Positions 8,398-18,665 of a stretch of DNA of 64,000 nucleotides are shown here, in pieces. Each line of letters begins with the position of its first letter. Position 1 is the first letter of the stretch. The notes beneath the pieces are model-generated. The model was not told where the DNA came from, ran no database searches, and worked only from the letters and a program-made list of their open reading frames with translations. This DNA comes from Vibrio zhanjiangensis (GTDB lineage Bacteria; Pseudomonadota; Gammaproteobacteria; Enterobacterales; Vibrionaceae), in contig NZ_BSPW01000054.1 of the NCBI RefSeq assembly GCF_030161235.1, positions 1-64,000 of the forward strand, written 5' to 3'. The position numbers and the translations under genes were made by a program.

Positions 8398-8409
8398 GAG
8401 TCCAGCTCT

Positions 8410-8451
8410 ATAGATAGGTAAGAAAATTTTTTTTCCCACCTATCTATTTTT
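8410..8451. terminator. Terminator between the DUF3024-like gene and rnb
   Basis: A 10-bp stem ATAGATAGGT/ACCTATCTAT (8410-8419 and 8438-8447) is followed by a T-run on the plus strand, giving an intrinsic terminator for the rightward gene. The A-run inside the loop and the convergent rnb end suggest it could act in both directions. Confidence 0.7.
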
Positions 8452-8479
8452 ATCACTCAGGCTGTTTTTATCACTCAGG
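8448..8479. repeat. 17-bp-period tandem duplication at the rnb 3' end
   Basis: TTTTTATCACTCAGG occurs at 8448-8462 and again at 8465-8479, separated by CT. The second copy includes the rnb stop codon. It looks like a recent local duplication of the last codons of rnb. Confidence 0.7.
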
Positions 8480-10456
8480 TTTTTCTACCTCAGCAAACAC
8501 CTCAAGAGGTTTAGCAATAATACTTCTTGTCTCTTGATTTACGTCCGTAAGCACCACCTTAATCACATCACCTACACGGTAAATTGTCTTATCATCAATA
8601 GACACTGAACCTTGGTCAGAATGACATTTTAAGCGCTCTTTATTAGCCAAAATCAGTGCACTAGGAATAAACACACTGGCCCCATTTTCAAGTATACGAA
8701 TACGCAGCCCTGCCCTAGAGACATCGAAAATCTCACCATTAAAGATGGTACCTTTAGCGGGTTCATCAGCTAAAGTGCGGACATAAAGCCAGTCTGCGAC
8801 ACTTCGTTCAGCGGTTTTATGATGCTTACGGTGAAGTGCTAATTCATCACCAAGATGACTATCAGCCACTTGAATGGGTTCTTTGCCCAAAATATGAGCC
8901 TTTAGCATGCGGTGATTCACCATATCCCCATATTTACGAATTGGGGAAGTCCAAGTAGCATACAGATCAAGCCCCATTGCAAAATGAGGTAATGGCTGAT
9001 TACCTATTTCACTATAGGCTTGATACTTGCGAATTCGGTGATCAAGATAGCCGGTTTCTTGCTTAGCCAACCAACGACGAATCTGTGAAAATCCTTCAAG
9101 CGTCGCAATCCCATCAACCGTAAATTGTTGGGCACCACCTTCGTTATGGATAAGTTCGATAACCTCACTCAACTTGTCGTGCTTAAACCCAGAATGTGTA
9201 TTAAAGACACCAGAGTCAAAACTGCTTTTTAACACTTTACCAGCGCATATATTGGCAGTAATCATACATTCTTCAACTAAACGATTGGCGCTACGGCGAA
9301 CATCCGCATGGATAGCGACCACATCATTGTCTTCACTCAGCTCAAAGCGATAATCGGGTCTATCGGGGAAAACAACCGCATTTGTTTCACGCCATTGAAC
9401 ACGAGCTTGGGCGCAGTCATAAAGCGCACGAACTACAGATGCAACGTCTTCGTTAGGCTGCCAATCATCTGATTGACCGTTCTCCAGCCAATCCGATACA
9501 TACTCATAAACCAAACGAGCATGGGATTTAACTGTCGCTGCAAAGAATGTCACCTTGTCTTCTAGCTCCCCATCCGGCTTAATTCTCACTGAGCAACAAA
9601 GCGCAGGTCTTAATTCTCCTTCAAGCAAAGAGCATAATCCATCGGCCAATTCTCGCGGAAGCATGGGAATATTGCGCCCGGGCAGGTAAATGGTAAAACC
9701 ACGCTCACGAGCAACTTTATCCATATCGGATTCTGGTGCTATATACGCTGTGGGGTCGGCAATGGCGACTGTCAATTCATAGCTACCGTCATCCATTTCC
9801 TTAGCGTACAAAGCATCATCCATATCTTTAGTGGACGCACCATCGATAGTCACAAAAGGAACATGGGTCATATCGACTCGTTCTAGATCGACATCATCTT
9901 CGATTTGCCAGTTTTCAACGCCCAGCGGTTCCGTATTGGGTAGATCATTTTGCGCTAACGTCACCCACCAAGGTGCTATTTTGTCGTCAGCATCAGTGAT
10001 CTTGTTTGATATTTCAGCCAAGAAACCATTGTCATCAGACAATGGATGTTTGATAAGGTGAGCAACAACCCAGTCGCCTTCTTTGAAGTCATCGCGTTTA
10101 AGCCCAGTAGCCACGCGAGCTTTCAGTGATAGCTTTTTGAGTTGGGGAAGATCTGGATGAACATTTAACTTGCCTTTGAACCATTTAACTCGCCCGATAA
10201 AACGGTTAACACCTTGCTCTAACAAAGCCTCCGGCTCAGCAACTTCACGGTCTTTCTCCGTGCGAATAATGGCTCTAACTTTATCGCCGTGCATACATTT
10301 TTTCATGTACGGTGGGGGAATAAAAATACTCGTTTTGCTGTCAACCTCTAAAAAGCCGAAGCCTTTTTCCGTTGCTTTGATCGTACCTTCTTTCTTAGGA
10401 AGGTTTTCTTGCATTTGTTGCTTAAGTTGAGCCAATAGGGGGTTATCTTGGAACAT
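8471..10456 (-). CDS. rnb: Exoribonuclease II
   Basis: A 661-residue 3'-5' exoribonuclease of the RNB family that degrades single-stranded RNA. Domain order is a cold-shock/RNA-binding domain at residues about 20-90 ([21 protein letters not shown]), a second OB domain, the RNB catalytic domain with [15 protein letters not shown] (the acidic metal-binding cluster) near residue 210 and ADPTAYI, and a C-terminal S1 domain (about 560-645). Length and order match Escherichia coli RNase II (644 residues) rather than the longer RNase R. It runs convergent to the DUF3024-like gene and divergent from deaD. Confidence 0.95.
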   Translation of the reverse strand: MFQDNPLLAQLKQQMQENLPKKEGTIKATEKGFGFLEVDSKTSIFIPPPYMKKCMHGDKVRAIIRTEKDREVAEPEALLEQGVNRFIGRVKWFKGKLNVHPDLPQLKKLSLKARVATGLKRDDFKEGDWVVAHLIKHPLSDDNGFLAEISNKITDADDKIAPWWVTLAQNDLPNTEPLGVENWQIEDDVDLERVDMTHVPFVTIDGASTKDMDDALYAKEMDDGSYELTVAIADPTAYIAPESDMDKVARERGFTIYLPGRNIPMLPRELADGLCSLLEGELRPALCCSVRIKPDGELEDKVTFFAATVKSHARLVYEYVSDWLENGQSDDWQPNEDVASVVRALYDCAQARVQWRETNAVVFPDRPDYRFELSEDNDVVAIHADVRRSANRLVEECMITANICAGKVLKSSFDSGVFNTHSGFKHDKLSEVIELIHNEGGAQQFTVDGIATLEGFSQIRRWLAKQETGYLDHRIRKYQAYSEIGNQPLPHFAMGLDLYATWTSPIRKYGDMVNHRMLKAHILGKEPIQVADSHLGDELALHRKHHKTAERSVADWLYVRTLADEPAKGTIFNGEIFDVSRAGLRIRILENGASVFIPSALILANKERLKCHSDQGSVSIDDKTIYRVGDVIKVVLTDVNQETRSIIAKPLEVFAEVEKPE

Positions 10457-10949
10457 GTTAACTTCTAACTAAATTCGTTTTATGTTCTGGATGGGATACA
10501 TCCAACGTCGTGGTATTGCCTATAACATCAGTCATCAACATAGACCAATAGCGGCCATTGCTAGCGGGACCAATTTTCTACCTTTCATACTACTAGGTAA
10601 TGCCATCAATGTATATCGTAGAAGTTTGTCAGAAAAACACACCGACATTTTCAAAATAACGCAAGTGCTAATAAAAACATTTATTGCCCAAAGCACCATT
10701 CACCGTAATATAAGAATCATTCAAAATGTTCTATTCAATCAAAGCTAGGAAAAATATGTGATGTATTTCAATTTTTTCTGGCTTTTTTTATGCTTTTAGG
10801 GAATAATACGCCCCCTTATATTTGTCCCTAGCGGCTTGATGCGATTTACGACTTATCCGCATCTGAACGGATTCAGCACTCACTGGATTGGTAATGGAAT
10901 TGGTAGAGCTCATGGGACCTTTTGTTGACATTAATTTAGTAGGATCCCA
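10457..10949. promoter_or_regulatory. Long rnb-deaD divergent region with probable deaD leader
   Basis: This 493-bp region has no supportable gene; a plus-strand frame at 10482-10748 shows no domain. The last 200 bp turn from T-rich to GC-balanced after about 10800, consistent with a long 5' untranslated leader for the helicase mRNA, as is common in cold-inducible csdA/deaD genes. A run of Ts at 10783-10790 may belong to the promoter. The exact promoter was not identified. Confidence 0.4.
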
Positions 10950-12830
10950 ATGACAGATTCTGTAATTCAGTTTAGCGACTTGGCGCTAAACGACTCTATC
11001 CTTTCCTCTCTTGACGGTATGGGTTTTGTAACACCCACCCCCATTCAGGCGGCTGCTATACCTCATCTTATGGAAGGTACTGACGCACTAGGCAAAGCTC
11101 AGACTGGTACTGGTAAAACGGCAGCATTTTCTCTACCTTTACTGAACAAGCTGGATTTAGCTCAGCGCAAACCTCAAGCGATTGTCCTTGCGCCAACTCG
11201 TGAGCTAGCCATACAAGTTGCCGCAGAAATGAAAAACCTAGGCAAGAACATTTCTGGCCTAAAAGTACTCGAAATCTACGGCGGTGCATCAATCGTTGAT
11301 CAAATGAGAGCACTTAAAAATGGTGCACATATCGTTGTCGGTACACCAGGTCGTGTTCAAGACTTGATCAATCGTGAGCGTCTACACCTAGATGAAGTAC
11401 ACACGTTTGTGCTAGACGAAGCCGATGAAATGTTAAATATGGGCTTCGTTGACGACGTGACCGAAATCATGGAGCACGCTCCTGAATCTGCTCAGCGCGT
11501 TTTATTTTCTGCAACTATGCCTCCAATGCTGAAAAACATTGTAGAGCGTTTTCTGCGTGACCCAGTCACCATCGACGTTGCTGGAAAAAACCATACCGTA
11601 GACAAAGTAGAACAACAGTTCTGGGTAGTGAAAGGCGTTGAAAAAGACGAAGCAATGTCTCGTCTGCTAGAAACGGAAGAAACGGATGCATCGATTGTCT
11701 TCGTGCGTACTCGTCAAGATACAGAACGTTTGGCTGATTGGCTATGTGCTCGCGGCTTTAAGGCCTCTGCTCTACACGGCGATATCCCTCAGTCTTTGCG
11801 TGAACGTACTGTTGACCACATCAAACAAGGCGTAATCGACATTCTAGTTGCAACTGATGTTGTCGCTCGAGGACTCGATGTCCCAAGAATTACGCACGTA
11901 TTTAACTATGACATCCCATTCGATGTTGAGTCTTATATTCATAGAATCGGCCGTACAGGTCGTGCAGGACGTAAAGGTAAAGCGATTCTTCTAGTACGAA
12001 CTAACCAGATTCGTATGCTTCGCACTATTGAGCGCGTCACTAAGTCATCAATGGAGGAAATTCAGCTTCCCCTACGTGACAAAGTAGCAGAGGCTCGCCT
12101 AATTAAATTAGGCGAAGAGCTTGATCAAGACAAAGAACATAAGTCGTTGGAAAAATTCACGGCTCTAGTAGAAAAACTTCAAGAGAGTTTGGACATTGAC
12201 GCGACAACACTGGCTTCTATTTTATTGAAACGTCAGCAAGGTAAACGCCCATTATTTTATATTGGCGAAGATCCTATGGTTCAAGCGATCGAGCGAGATA
12301 AACAGCGTCGTAAAGAAAGACGTGACGGTGGCAGAGATGGTCGTGGAAAAGAGCGTAGCTTTAACACGCAAGATTGGGATACTTACCAGTTGCAAGTTGG
12401 ACGCGATCAAGGCGTACAAGTGAAAGACATCGTAGGCGCACTAGCAAATGAGCTTGGCTTAACTAAAGGCTCTATCGGTGCTATCAAGCTTGCTCAAGGT
12501 GAAACTTACGTTCAGCTTCCTAAGGCTATGCCTTCTGAGACTGCAGGCAAACTTCGCAAGCTTCGTATCCGCCAGAAACAAGTGGATGCAGTGGTGTGTG
12601 ATTTCGATGACTTCCGTGAACCTCGTGGGCGTCGTGATTCAGGCCGTGGCCGTGATGCTGGTCGCAGAGATGGTGGTTTCAAAGGTAACCGTGAAGGCAG
12701 TCGTCGTGAAGGTGGCTTCCGTGGCAATCGCGAAGGTGAACGTCGATTTGATCGTAATCGTGGTGGAGATCATCGCGGAAATTACCGCGGTGAACGTGGT
12801 CATGGTCGTGACCGCCGAGCTGAAGCATAA
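10950..12830 (+). CDS. deaD: DEAD-box RNA helicase DeaD/CsdA
   Basis: A 626-residue ATP-dependent RNA helicase acting in cold-shock ribosome assembly and mRNA turnover. Motifs in order: Q motif (FVTPTPIQAAAIPHL), I (AQTGTGKTAAF), Ia (PTRELAIQV), GG and TPGR, II (DEADEML), III (SATMP), IV-V (ARGLDVPRITHVFNYD) and VI (HRIGRTGRAGR). A DbpA-like RNA-binding domain follows at about residues 475-555, then an Arg/Gly-rich tail from about 555 with repeated GGFKGNREGSRREGGFRGN units. The length and tail match CsdA rather than RhlE or SrmB. A strong terminator follows. Confidence 0.95.
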   Translation: MTDSVIQFSDLALNDSILSSLDGMGFVTPTPIQAAAIPHLMEGTDALGKAQTGTGKTAAFSLPLLNKLDLAQRKPQAIVLAPTRELAIQVAAEMKNLGKNISGLKVLEIYGGASIVDQMRALKNGAHIVVGTPGRVQDLINRERLHLDEVHTFVLDEADEMLNMGFVDDVTEIMEHAPESAQRVLFSATMPPMLKNIVERFLRDPVTIDVAGKNHTVDKVEQQFWVVKGVEKDEAMSRLLETEETDASIVFVRTRQDTERLADWLCARGFKASALHGDIPQSLRERTVDHIKQGVIDILVATDVVARGLDVPRITHVFNYDIPFDVESYIHRIGRTGRAGRKGKAILLVRTNQIRMLRTIERVTKSSMEEIQLPLRDKVAEARLIKLGEELDQDKEHKSLEKFTALVEKLQESLDIDATTLASILLKRQQGKRPLFYIGEDPMVQAIERDKQRRKERRDGGRDGRGKERSFNTQDWDTYQLQVGRDQGVQVKDIVGALANELGLTKGSIGAIKLAQGETYVQLPKAMPSETAGKLRKLRIRQKQVDAVVCDFDDFREPRGRRDSGRGRDAGRRDGGFKGNREGSRREGGFRGNREGERRFDRNRGGDHRGNYRGERGHGRDRRAEA

Positions 12831-12847
12831 CGACATACAATAATGTT

Positions 12848-12876
12848 AAAAAGCCCACTATAAAGTGGGCTTTTTT
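12848..12876 (+). terminator. Intrinsic terminator after deaD
   Basis: AAAGCCCACT-ATA-AAGTGGGCTTTTTT forms a GC-rich stem followed by six Ts, 18 bp after the deaD stop. The symmetric A/T flanks could also end the convergent gene. Confidence 0.9.
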
Positions 12877-12877
12877 A

Positions 12878-13846
12878 TCAATTCATTACGCTCCAATGAG
12901 GTGGTGGCGTCAATCCCCAGCGCTGCATCTCTTTTTCAGAGTATATGGCTCTTCCTTGCTCACCAATGGCAATTGGGAGGTTGTTCGCATCTTTACCCGC
13001 CAAAATCTCGTTCACAAGTCCTGCAGCCTGCTTGCCTTGACTCTCTCCGAACAGCACTACGCCACCACTGGCCTTACCCTCTCCAACGGCAAAATCCCAG
13101 AACGCGAATAGTGGCACTGTCGAGTTTTCATTTGTCCAACTTAATATTTCAGATGCAGGAACACTCTTACCATCTTGATCCACCAGCGTATGATACAGGC
13201 CAACAATAATGACTGAGACACCCTCTTTTTCAGCGTTGTTAACCATTGTCTGCCATTCTTCTTTCGTTCCTATGAGCGCTATTTCAGCCTCAACTTTGAG
13301 GTTTTTTTCAATCAGCTCATATTGCCTTTTAATGTGCTTAGCCGCTTCCTGAGACGTAACACCAGAATCAAACATCACCCTGAACTTGTGCTTCTTCTTC
13401 GGTAACATCTGTGTCAAATCACGGATATTTTTAACGAATAAGGGCAGTTCTAACACACCTGTAACTTTGGCTTTACCTTTGTATTTAGCCAATAGCGCTC
13501 GAGGGTTGGAATTTATACCTAAGAAAACGATCGAAATCGGCTCTTGATACAGTTTGGGAAGCATGAACTTTAGCGCATTGTCATCACCCAAGATGACAAT
13601 ATCTGGTTTCACTTTCTGATAGTAGTCAAAGGCTTCCTGTGCCTTAGTCTCATAGTGTTCAGAAGGCACCCGCTTTGTATCCATCTGAAAGGTTAACAGT
13701 TCAGTCGAAGATGAGATTGTCTCCTTAAGACCCTTTACATAGCTCATATCCCATGGATATTCAGCATGATAGCTCTCAATCAGTAACACTTTCGCTGCCT
13801 GAACACTACCTGTTACTAGCAACAAACACATTATCAGCACGCGCAT
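12878..13846 (-). CDS. Periplasmic ABC-type substrate-binding protein (PF04392-like)
   Basis: A 322-residue exported protein with a short signal peptide (MRVLIMCLLLVTGSVQA) and a type I periplasmic-binding fold. It shows KVLLIESYHAEYPWD at the start, then PDIVILGDDNALKFMLPK, SIVFLGINSNP and VPLFAFWDFAVGEGKASGGVVLFGESQGKQAAGLVNEIL. The last block resembles the ABC-substrate/sensor proteins often paired with histidine kinases. No permease or ATPase adjoins. It diverges from a PAS histidine kinase with an HD-GYP regulator beyond it, so a sensory rather than transport role is plausible (inference). The ligand is unknown. Confidence 0.75.
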   Translation of the reverse strand: MRVLIMCLLLVTGSVQAAKVLLIESYHAEYPWDMSYVKGLKETISSSTELLTFQMDTKRVPSEHYETKAQEAFDYYQKVKPDIVILGDDNALKFMLPKLYQEPISIVFLGINSNPRALLAKYKGKAKVTGVLELPLFVKNIRDLTQMLPKKKHKFRVMFDSGVTSQEAAKHIKRQYELIEKNLKVEAEIALIGTKEEWQTMVNNAEKEGVSVIIVGLYHTLVDQDGKSVPASEILSWTNENSTVPLFAFWDFAVGEGKASGGVVLFGESQGKQAAGLVNEILAGKDANNLPIAIGEQGRAIYSEKEMQRWGLTPPPHWSVMN

Positions 13847-13974
13847 AATCGCCTCCCAAATTTATTTAGTACGTAGATAGTTTAGGTTGAAATATAAGAA
13901 TAAGTTGGTTTTATTCTTGATAAAAAATCAAAACAGCAAGCTATACTCAAACTAAAACACTATCTCTGAGTATT

Positions 13975-15909
13975 ATGAGTCGAAGCAAAAAAGTAGAAGA
14001 AAGCATTAACAACCCTTTGCAGAGTCGAATTGGACGGCGCATCATTCTATTGATGGTGACGCTAAGTAGCTTTGTGACTTTATTTACTACCGTACTGCAA
14101 CTGTCTTGGGACTATAAAAAGGAATTCAATGATGTCGAACAACGCCACATAGAAATACGCGATGTTCATGCTGGGCTTCTGGCTTCATCATTATGGTCAT
14201 TCGACTTAGCCGTTTTACAGGAAAGACTCGATGGCCTAGTCAATTTGCCCAAAATTGACTATCTCAAGGTAGAGTCTGGTAACTATACCTTTCACTCTGG
14301 GAAATCGGAGACTAAAAATGTCGTTCACGAAACTTTTGCTTTAACCTATCGCGATCCCGAGGATGGCCACTCAGAGCAAATCGGTACCATTTATGTCGAG
14401 TCAAATGCTCAAGAAATATATAACTACTTAATCAACCAATTCATTTCTACACTCATACTCAATGGCCTCAAAACAACGCTCGTCTGCTCGATTATGCTGT
14501 TAATCTTCCATGCCAGTGTGAATAGACGTATATTCCAGATTGCTCAATATTTGCGAGCCTTCAATCCAAGGCACCCTAGCAAGCCCTTAGTACTAACCAA
14601 AAAGCGTTGGATTTCAGAAAAAGATGACGAGCTGGATTGGTTGGGAGAAAGCACAAACAAAATTAGCAGCAATATGACACTGCTGTATAACAATATTAAA
14701 GAAGAACAGGACCGATTGGCCGATTTTACTAATGTCTCTTCTGATTGGTTATGGGAAACAAATGAACTGGGTCAACTTACTTATTGCTCTGATGCAATGA
14801 AAGAGGCACTGTCTCTTGTTGCGGTACATGGCGTAAGTTTATCCGATGTCGAAATTCTTAAGGATGCCAATGAACTGCACCAAGCAATAGCAAGGCGTAA
14901 TGACTTCGCTCAAATAGAAGAAAGCATAACAATCAATAGCATAACGTTACATTTGCTTTTTCAAGCAACAGCAAGATATGAAAAAAGCCAGTTCTTAGGT
15001 TTTAGAGGTACGGCCATTAATATCACTGAATTAAAGCTGACTCAAATTGAACTCGAAGAACTTAATCAAAACCTAGAACGAATGGTGGCTTCCAGAACGC
15101 TAGATCTTAAACAGAGTATGGAACAGCTACAAGATGCGCAAGACAAGTTAGTCGAATCTGAGAAACTGGCAGCACTGGGAGGATTGGTAGCTGGTGTCGC
15201 TCACGAAGTTAATACGCCTTTGGGAATTGCAGTAACCGCAACTTCTGTTATCCGAGACGTCACCAGCGAACTTAATGCGGCGTTTGCATCACAAACTTTA
15301 ACGAGTACCCAGTTCGAATCGCTCATGAAGCGTATGTCTGACAGCAGCCAAATGCTCGAGCACAATCTCAATCGAGCAGCTCAGTTAGTCAGAGACTTTA
15401 AACAAACCGCCGTAGACCAAGTTTCCGAGGCTCGCTCACAATTTAATGTCTCACAGGTGTTGGATGCCTTGTTGGCAAGCTTACATCCAGAAACACGCAA
15501 AGTACCCGTTAAGCCTGAAATAACAGGCGATCGTGCTATCGTTATGAACAGTTTACCAGGTGTTCTGACGCAGATAATATCTAACTTAGTGATGAATAGT
15601 ATCAATCATGCTTTTGATAACCAACCCCAAGCAGAAATATCGATAAGCTTCTATCAAGAGGGAGATACGATCATATTTGAATATCGCGATAACGGTAGTG
15701 GTGTAGATGAAGCATTACATCAAAAAATCTTCGAACCTTTTTATACAAGTAAACGAGGCCTTGGTGGTTCAGGGCTTGGACTCAACTTAGTGTTTAACTT
15801 AGTACATCAAAAACTTAAAGGAGAGCTGGAATTCAGCTCTCAAGTGGGCAATGGTGTGTTTTTTAAACTTATTGTTCCCTTGAATTTACCATTAGAAGTC
15901 AATACCTAG
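13975..15909 (+). CDS. Membrane PAS-domain sensor histidine kinase
   Basis: A 644-residue inner-membrane kinase. Two membrane helices (about residues 22-44 and 159-180) frame a periplasmic domain of about 115 residues. The cytoplasmic part has a region with FTNVSSDWLWETNELGQLTYCS (PAS, about 250-360), a coiled coil, a HisKA domain with phospho-acceptor in GGLVAGVAHEVNTPLG, and an HATPase domain with the N box (NLVMNSINHAF), DNGSG and GSGLGLNLVFNLV. It has no receiver. The divergent binding protein and convergent HD-GYP regulator are the likely input and output partners; this pairing is inference from position. Confidence 0.87.
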   Translation: MSRSKKVEESINNPLQSRIGRRIILLMVTLSSFVTLFTTVLQLSWDYKKEFNDVEQRHIEIRDVHAGLLASSLWSFDLAVLQERLDGLVNLPKIDYLKVESGNYTFHSGKSETKNVVHETFALTYRDPEDGHSEQIGTIYVESNAQEIYNYLINQFISTLILNGLKTTLVCSIMLLIFHASVNRRIFQIAQYLRAFNPRHPSKPLVLTKKRWISEKDDELDWLGESTNKISSNMTLLYNNIKEEQDRLADFTNVSSDWLWETNELGQLTYCSDAMKEALSLVAVHGVSLSDVEILKDANELHQAIARRNDFAQIEESITINSITLHLLFQATARYEKSQFLGFRGTAINITELKLTQIELEELNQNLERMVASRTLDLKQSMEQLQDAQDKLVESEKLAALGGLVAGVAHEVNTPLGIAVTATSVIRDVTSELNAAFASQTLTSTQFESLMKRMSDSSQMLEHNLNRAAQLVRDFKQTAVDQVSEARSQFNVSQVLDALLASLHPETRKVPVKPEITGDRAIVMNSLPGVLTQIISNLVMNSINHAFDNQPQAEISISFYQEGDTIIFEYRDNGSGVDEALHQKIFEPFYTSKRGLGGSGLGLNLVFNLVHQKLKGELEFSSQVGNGVFFKLIVPLNLPLEVNT

Positions 15910-15923
15910 CGGGAACTTCTCGT

Positions 15924-17474
15924 CTAGTCCGGAAGGGAATTTCTAATCTCCAAAAACTCATCCCAATGCTTGACGAGAAGCTCTACTAATTCCGGTTCAA
16001 ATTGCTTCCCTTTCTGAGCAACAAGTTCAAGCATTATTTGTTCATCAGTCCAAGGTTCTTTATAACTGCGTTTAGACCCCAAAGCATCGAACACATCTGC
16101 AAGTGCAGTAATACGGCCAGCAACAGGGATGTCAAGCCCAGATAGACCGTTGGGGTACCCCGTACCATCCCATTTCTCATGATGGTAGCCGGCAATTTCT
16201 TTGGCAACTGTCATCAATCGACGTTTTGATTTGCTTAAAATCTCGACCCCATGATCTACATGCTTTTTCATAATCTCCCATTCATCAGCATCCAACTTTC
16301 CTGGCTTGTGAAGAATAGAATCAGGTACAGCGACTTTGCCAACATCATGAAGTGGTGAGGCATGTTTAATCATAGAAGCATCAGACTCACTAAGGCCGTA
16401 TAAAAGCGCCAACTTCTCACTAAATAGTGAGACTCTTTGTACATGCGCTCCTGTTTCCTTACTTCGCGCCTCTACAGCATTAGCGAGGTTATAAACTAGT
16501 TCTTTTGATGTTTCACGAACATCCAACATTAAGCTCAAATTCTCAAAAGTAAGACCTATATTCTGCATATAGATCTCTAGAAGCTGCATATCCAGCTCAG
16601 TGAGTTCTCGGTTAACATTGACATAAAGAATACAGTCAACACCTTGCTCATCATGAGAATACAGGACATAAGCATCACCAAAATTCTCTGATTGGCAAGA
16701 TTGAAACACCTTCTTACAGCGACTCGCGACCTCTTCAGGCAATTTATCAAACGTACATTCACTGTATGTGTCAACAAACGAGCCAGTAGCCGCTAAGGTC
16801 ATAGCTCGAGATTCTTCGCCCTCTGGTCTTGGCTGAACAATACAATAAAGCGCTGAGTTATCTAGCTTTAATAAAGAGGTAAGTTGCTCTAGAACTGAAG
16901 TAGCATAAGTTTGAAGTGTTGTCGTATTTTGGACACATGCAGACGCTTCAATGACTTTGCTCAGGCCTCTCTTCTGTTGCTCTATCAAGCATAAATCTCG
17001 ATAGGAGCGTAACATAGAGTAAAGGAGGGTCTTGAGCTTTTGAGTGGTCAGCTCTGTTTTTTCTTTATAGTCATCAATATCGTATTCACGGATAACTCTA
17101 TCTTCCGGGGCTTGGCCCGCTTGACCCGTTCTCAATACCAGTCTTACCAAGCTATTTTCTAGGGTTCCACGAATATATCTTACTAGATCTAAACCGGCGT
17201 GCTCAGTTTCCATTACCACATCAACGAGAGCTAATGATATATCGTCATGCTGAGTAAATAATGCTCGAGCTTCGTCCCCTGAAAAAGCAGAAATTAGCTC
17301 TAGCTTTCGTCCTTCAAATTCAAAGTCTGACAATGCAAGCTTAGTGACTTGATGCATTTGTTCGTCATCATCTATCAGAAGGACTTTCCAAGGCAGCAAG
17401 GGCTGTTGAGCTAGCTTATGAGCATCACCTTTATCAGGCTGGTCTGACTGTCGTTGGTCCGCAAACAATTCCAT
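15924..17474 (-). CDS. REC-DUF3369-HD-GYP c-di-GMP phosphodiesterase regulator
   Basis: A 516-residue response regulator. The receiver domain (about 28-150) has WKVLLIDDDEQMHQV and LALVDVVM, with the phospho-acceptor Asp. A middle domain of about 150 residues (about 165-310) fits DUF3369. The C-terminal HD-GYP domain is complete, with HDVGK, HHEKWDGTGYPNGL and ITALADVFDAL, so c-di-GMP hydrolysis is likely. It lies 14 bp from, and convergent with, the PAS histidine kinase. Phosphorylation by that kinase is a reasonable guess but not shown by sequence. Confidence 0.88.
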   Translation of the reverse strand: MELFADQRQSDQPDKGDAHKLAQQPLLPWKVLLIDDDEQMHQVTKLALSDFEFEGRKLELISAFSGDEARALFTQHDDISLALVDVVMETEHAGLDLVRYIRGTLENSLVRLVLRTGQAGQAPEDRVIREYDIDDYKEKTELTTQKLKTLLYSMLRSYRDLCLIEQQKRGLSKVIEASACVQNTTTLQTYATSVLEQLTSLLKLDNSALYCIVQPRPEGEESRAMTLAATGSFVDTYSECTFDKLPEEVASRCKKVFQSCQSENFGDAYVLYSHDEQGVDCILYVNVNRELTELDMQLLEIYMQNIGLTFENLSLMLDVRETSKELVYNLANAVEARSKETGAHVQRVSLFSEKLALLYGLSESDASMIKHASPLHDVGKVAVPDSILHKPGKLDADEWEIMKKHVDHGVEILSKSKRRLMTVAKEIAGYHHEKWDGTGYPNGLSGLDIPVAGRITALADVFDALGSKRSYKEPWTDEQIMLELVAQKGKQFEPELVELLVKHWDEFLEIRNSLPD

Positions 17475-17926
17475 CTATCTGGTTTCCCCTTGTCACACTT
17501 CTCTATCTTTAGGTTTAGCACAAACTGGCAAAAAAACCCTAAAAATGAACCTATATCAAATCGAATTACAACCATGTTTTTCAACCATAGATAGAAAAAA
17601 TTAGCACGTAGATACAGAAGGTTACTATTACATAAGAAAAAGGTAATATTGATAAGGCATACCCATTGACTGAATAACGAAAGTTACCAGTCCGGTACCC
17701 ATCTTGAAAGACTATTTTTCCTCAGCTATTTAATAACTCGTTATATTCACACATTGCTTAGGCAGTACTTAGTAAGTATCGCTATCCATGTCATAATTAA
17801 GTGAAAATTTATTCCAACAGGCCCCAACACCCTTAGCCTCTGGTATATTTTTCTTCGATTAAAAAATATAAGAATGATAAGCTCTTATAATTCATTTGCT
17901 TTTCTCATATTGATAAGGTTAATACA
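17475..17926. other. 452-bp intergenic region before the RDD gene
   Basis: An AT-rich region between the start of the HD-GYP gene and the RDD gene. It must hold both promoters. I see no RNA gene, no strong hairpin with a T-run, and no recognisable operator. Confidence 0.5.
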
Positions 17927-18367
17927 ATGAATAGCAGTTCGCTTCAATACGCGGGTTTTTGGCTTCGACTTGGTGCAACATTGATTGATACAATCCTGTT
18001 GATGGCATTGATTATGCCACTAATGTTCTGGGCATATGGTGAGCTTTACTGGAATTCAAATGATTTTCTATTGGGAGGCTGGGACTTGCTACTTAACTGG
18101 ATATGTCCTCTATTTGCGACAGTTGTATTTTGGATATACCGTTCAGCAACACCCGGAAAAATGGCTTTTAAGCTTGAAGTAGTAAATGCAAAAACAGGTG
18201 ACAAGCTAACCATTTCCACTTCAATACTACGCTATTTATCATATTACATAAGCGCTATTCCATTATGTTTAGGGTTTATTTGGATAGGTTTCAATAGCAA
18301 AAAACAGGGCTGGCATGACTTAATAGCGGGAACTTTTGTGGTGAAAAAAGTCACTCACAAGAAATAG
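17927..18367 (+). CDS. RDD-family membrane protein
   Basis: A 146-residue inner-membrane protein with the RDD domain: YAGFWLRLGATLIDTILLMALIMPL at the N-terminus carries the conserved Arg and Asp. It has three or four hydrophobic segments and the C-terminal TPGKMAFKLEVVNAKTGDKL and KKQGWHDLIAGTFVV blocks typical of the family. Roles of RDD proteins are mostly unknown; a few are linked to ion transport. It is a stand-alone gene with long AT-rich flanks. Confidence 0.85.
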   Translation: MNSSSLQYAGFWLRLGATLIDTILLMALIMPLMFWAYGELYWNSNDFLLGGWDLLLNWICPLFATVVFWIYRSATPGKMAFKLEVVNAKTGDKLTISTSILRYLSYYISAIPLCLGFIWIGFNSKKQGWHDLIAGTFVVKKVTHKK

Positions 18368-18665
18368 AGTCAACCATATCATCACTATAACAATGAATAA
18401 ACTCATTCAGAACAAAAATTCACATTATACTCATTTCAAATAAATTTTCGGTATGAATACAGCCTCAATTAACTGGAAAATTTTTTAGTGCATCAGTTAT
18501 TTTACTCCAAATTTGGCTGATAACTACTAGAAGTAGACGTAATAATTCTCTACAATGTGCGTCGGGTTCGCGTGCTGCCAGCCCAACCATTATTTCAGAG
18601 TGATAATCACCGACTACTACCTTTGAGATAGGCTTTACTCAACCTGACGATCTGTGTATTCATTT

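Noticed and set aside
10482..10748. 88-codon frame between rnb and deaD
   Set aside because: No domain, no ribosome-binding site, and it lies where divergent promoters are expected.
12478..12843. Val-rich plus-strand frame overlapping the deaD tail
   Set aside because: It is a frame shadow of the Arg/Gly-rich repeats of deaD.
18540..18600. GC-richer patch resembling part of a tRNA or riboswitch
   Set aside because: I could not fold it into a cloverleaf and saw no c-di-GMP riboswitch motif.
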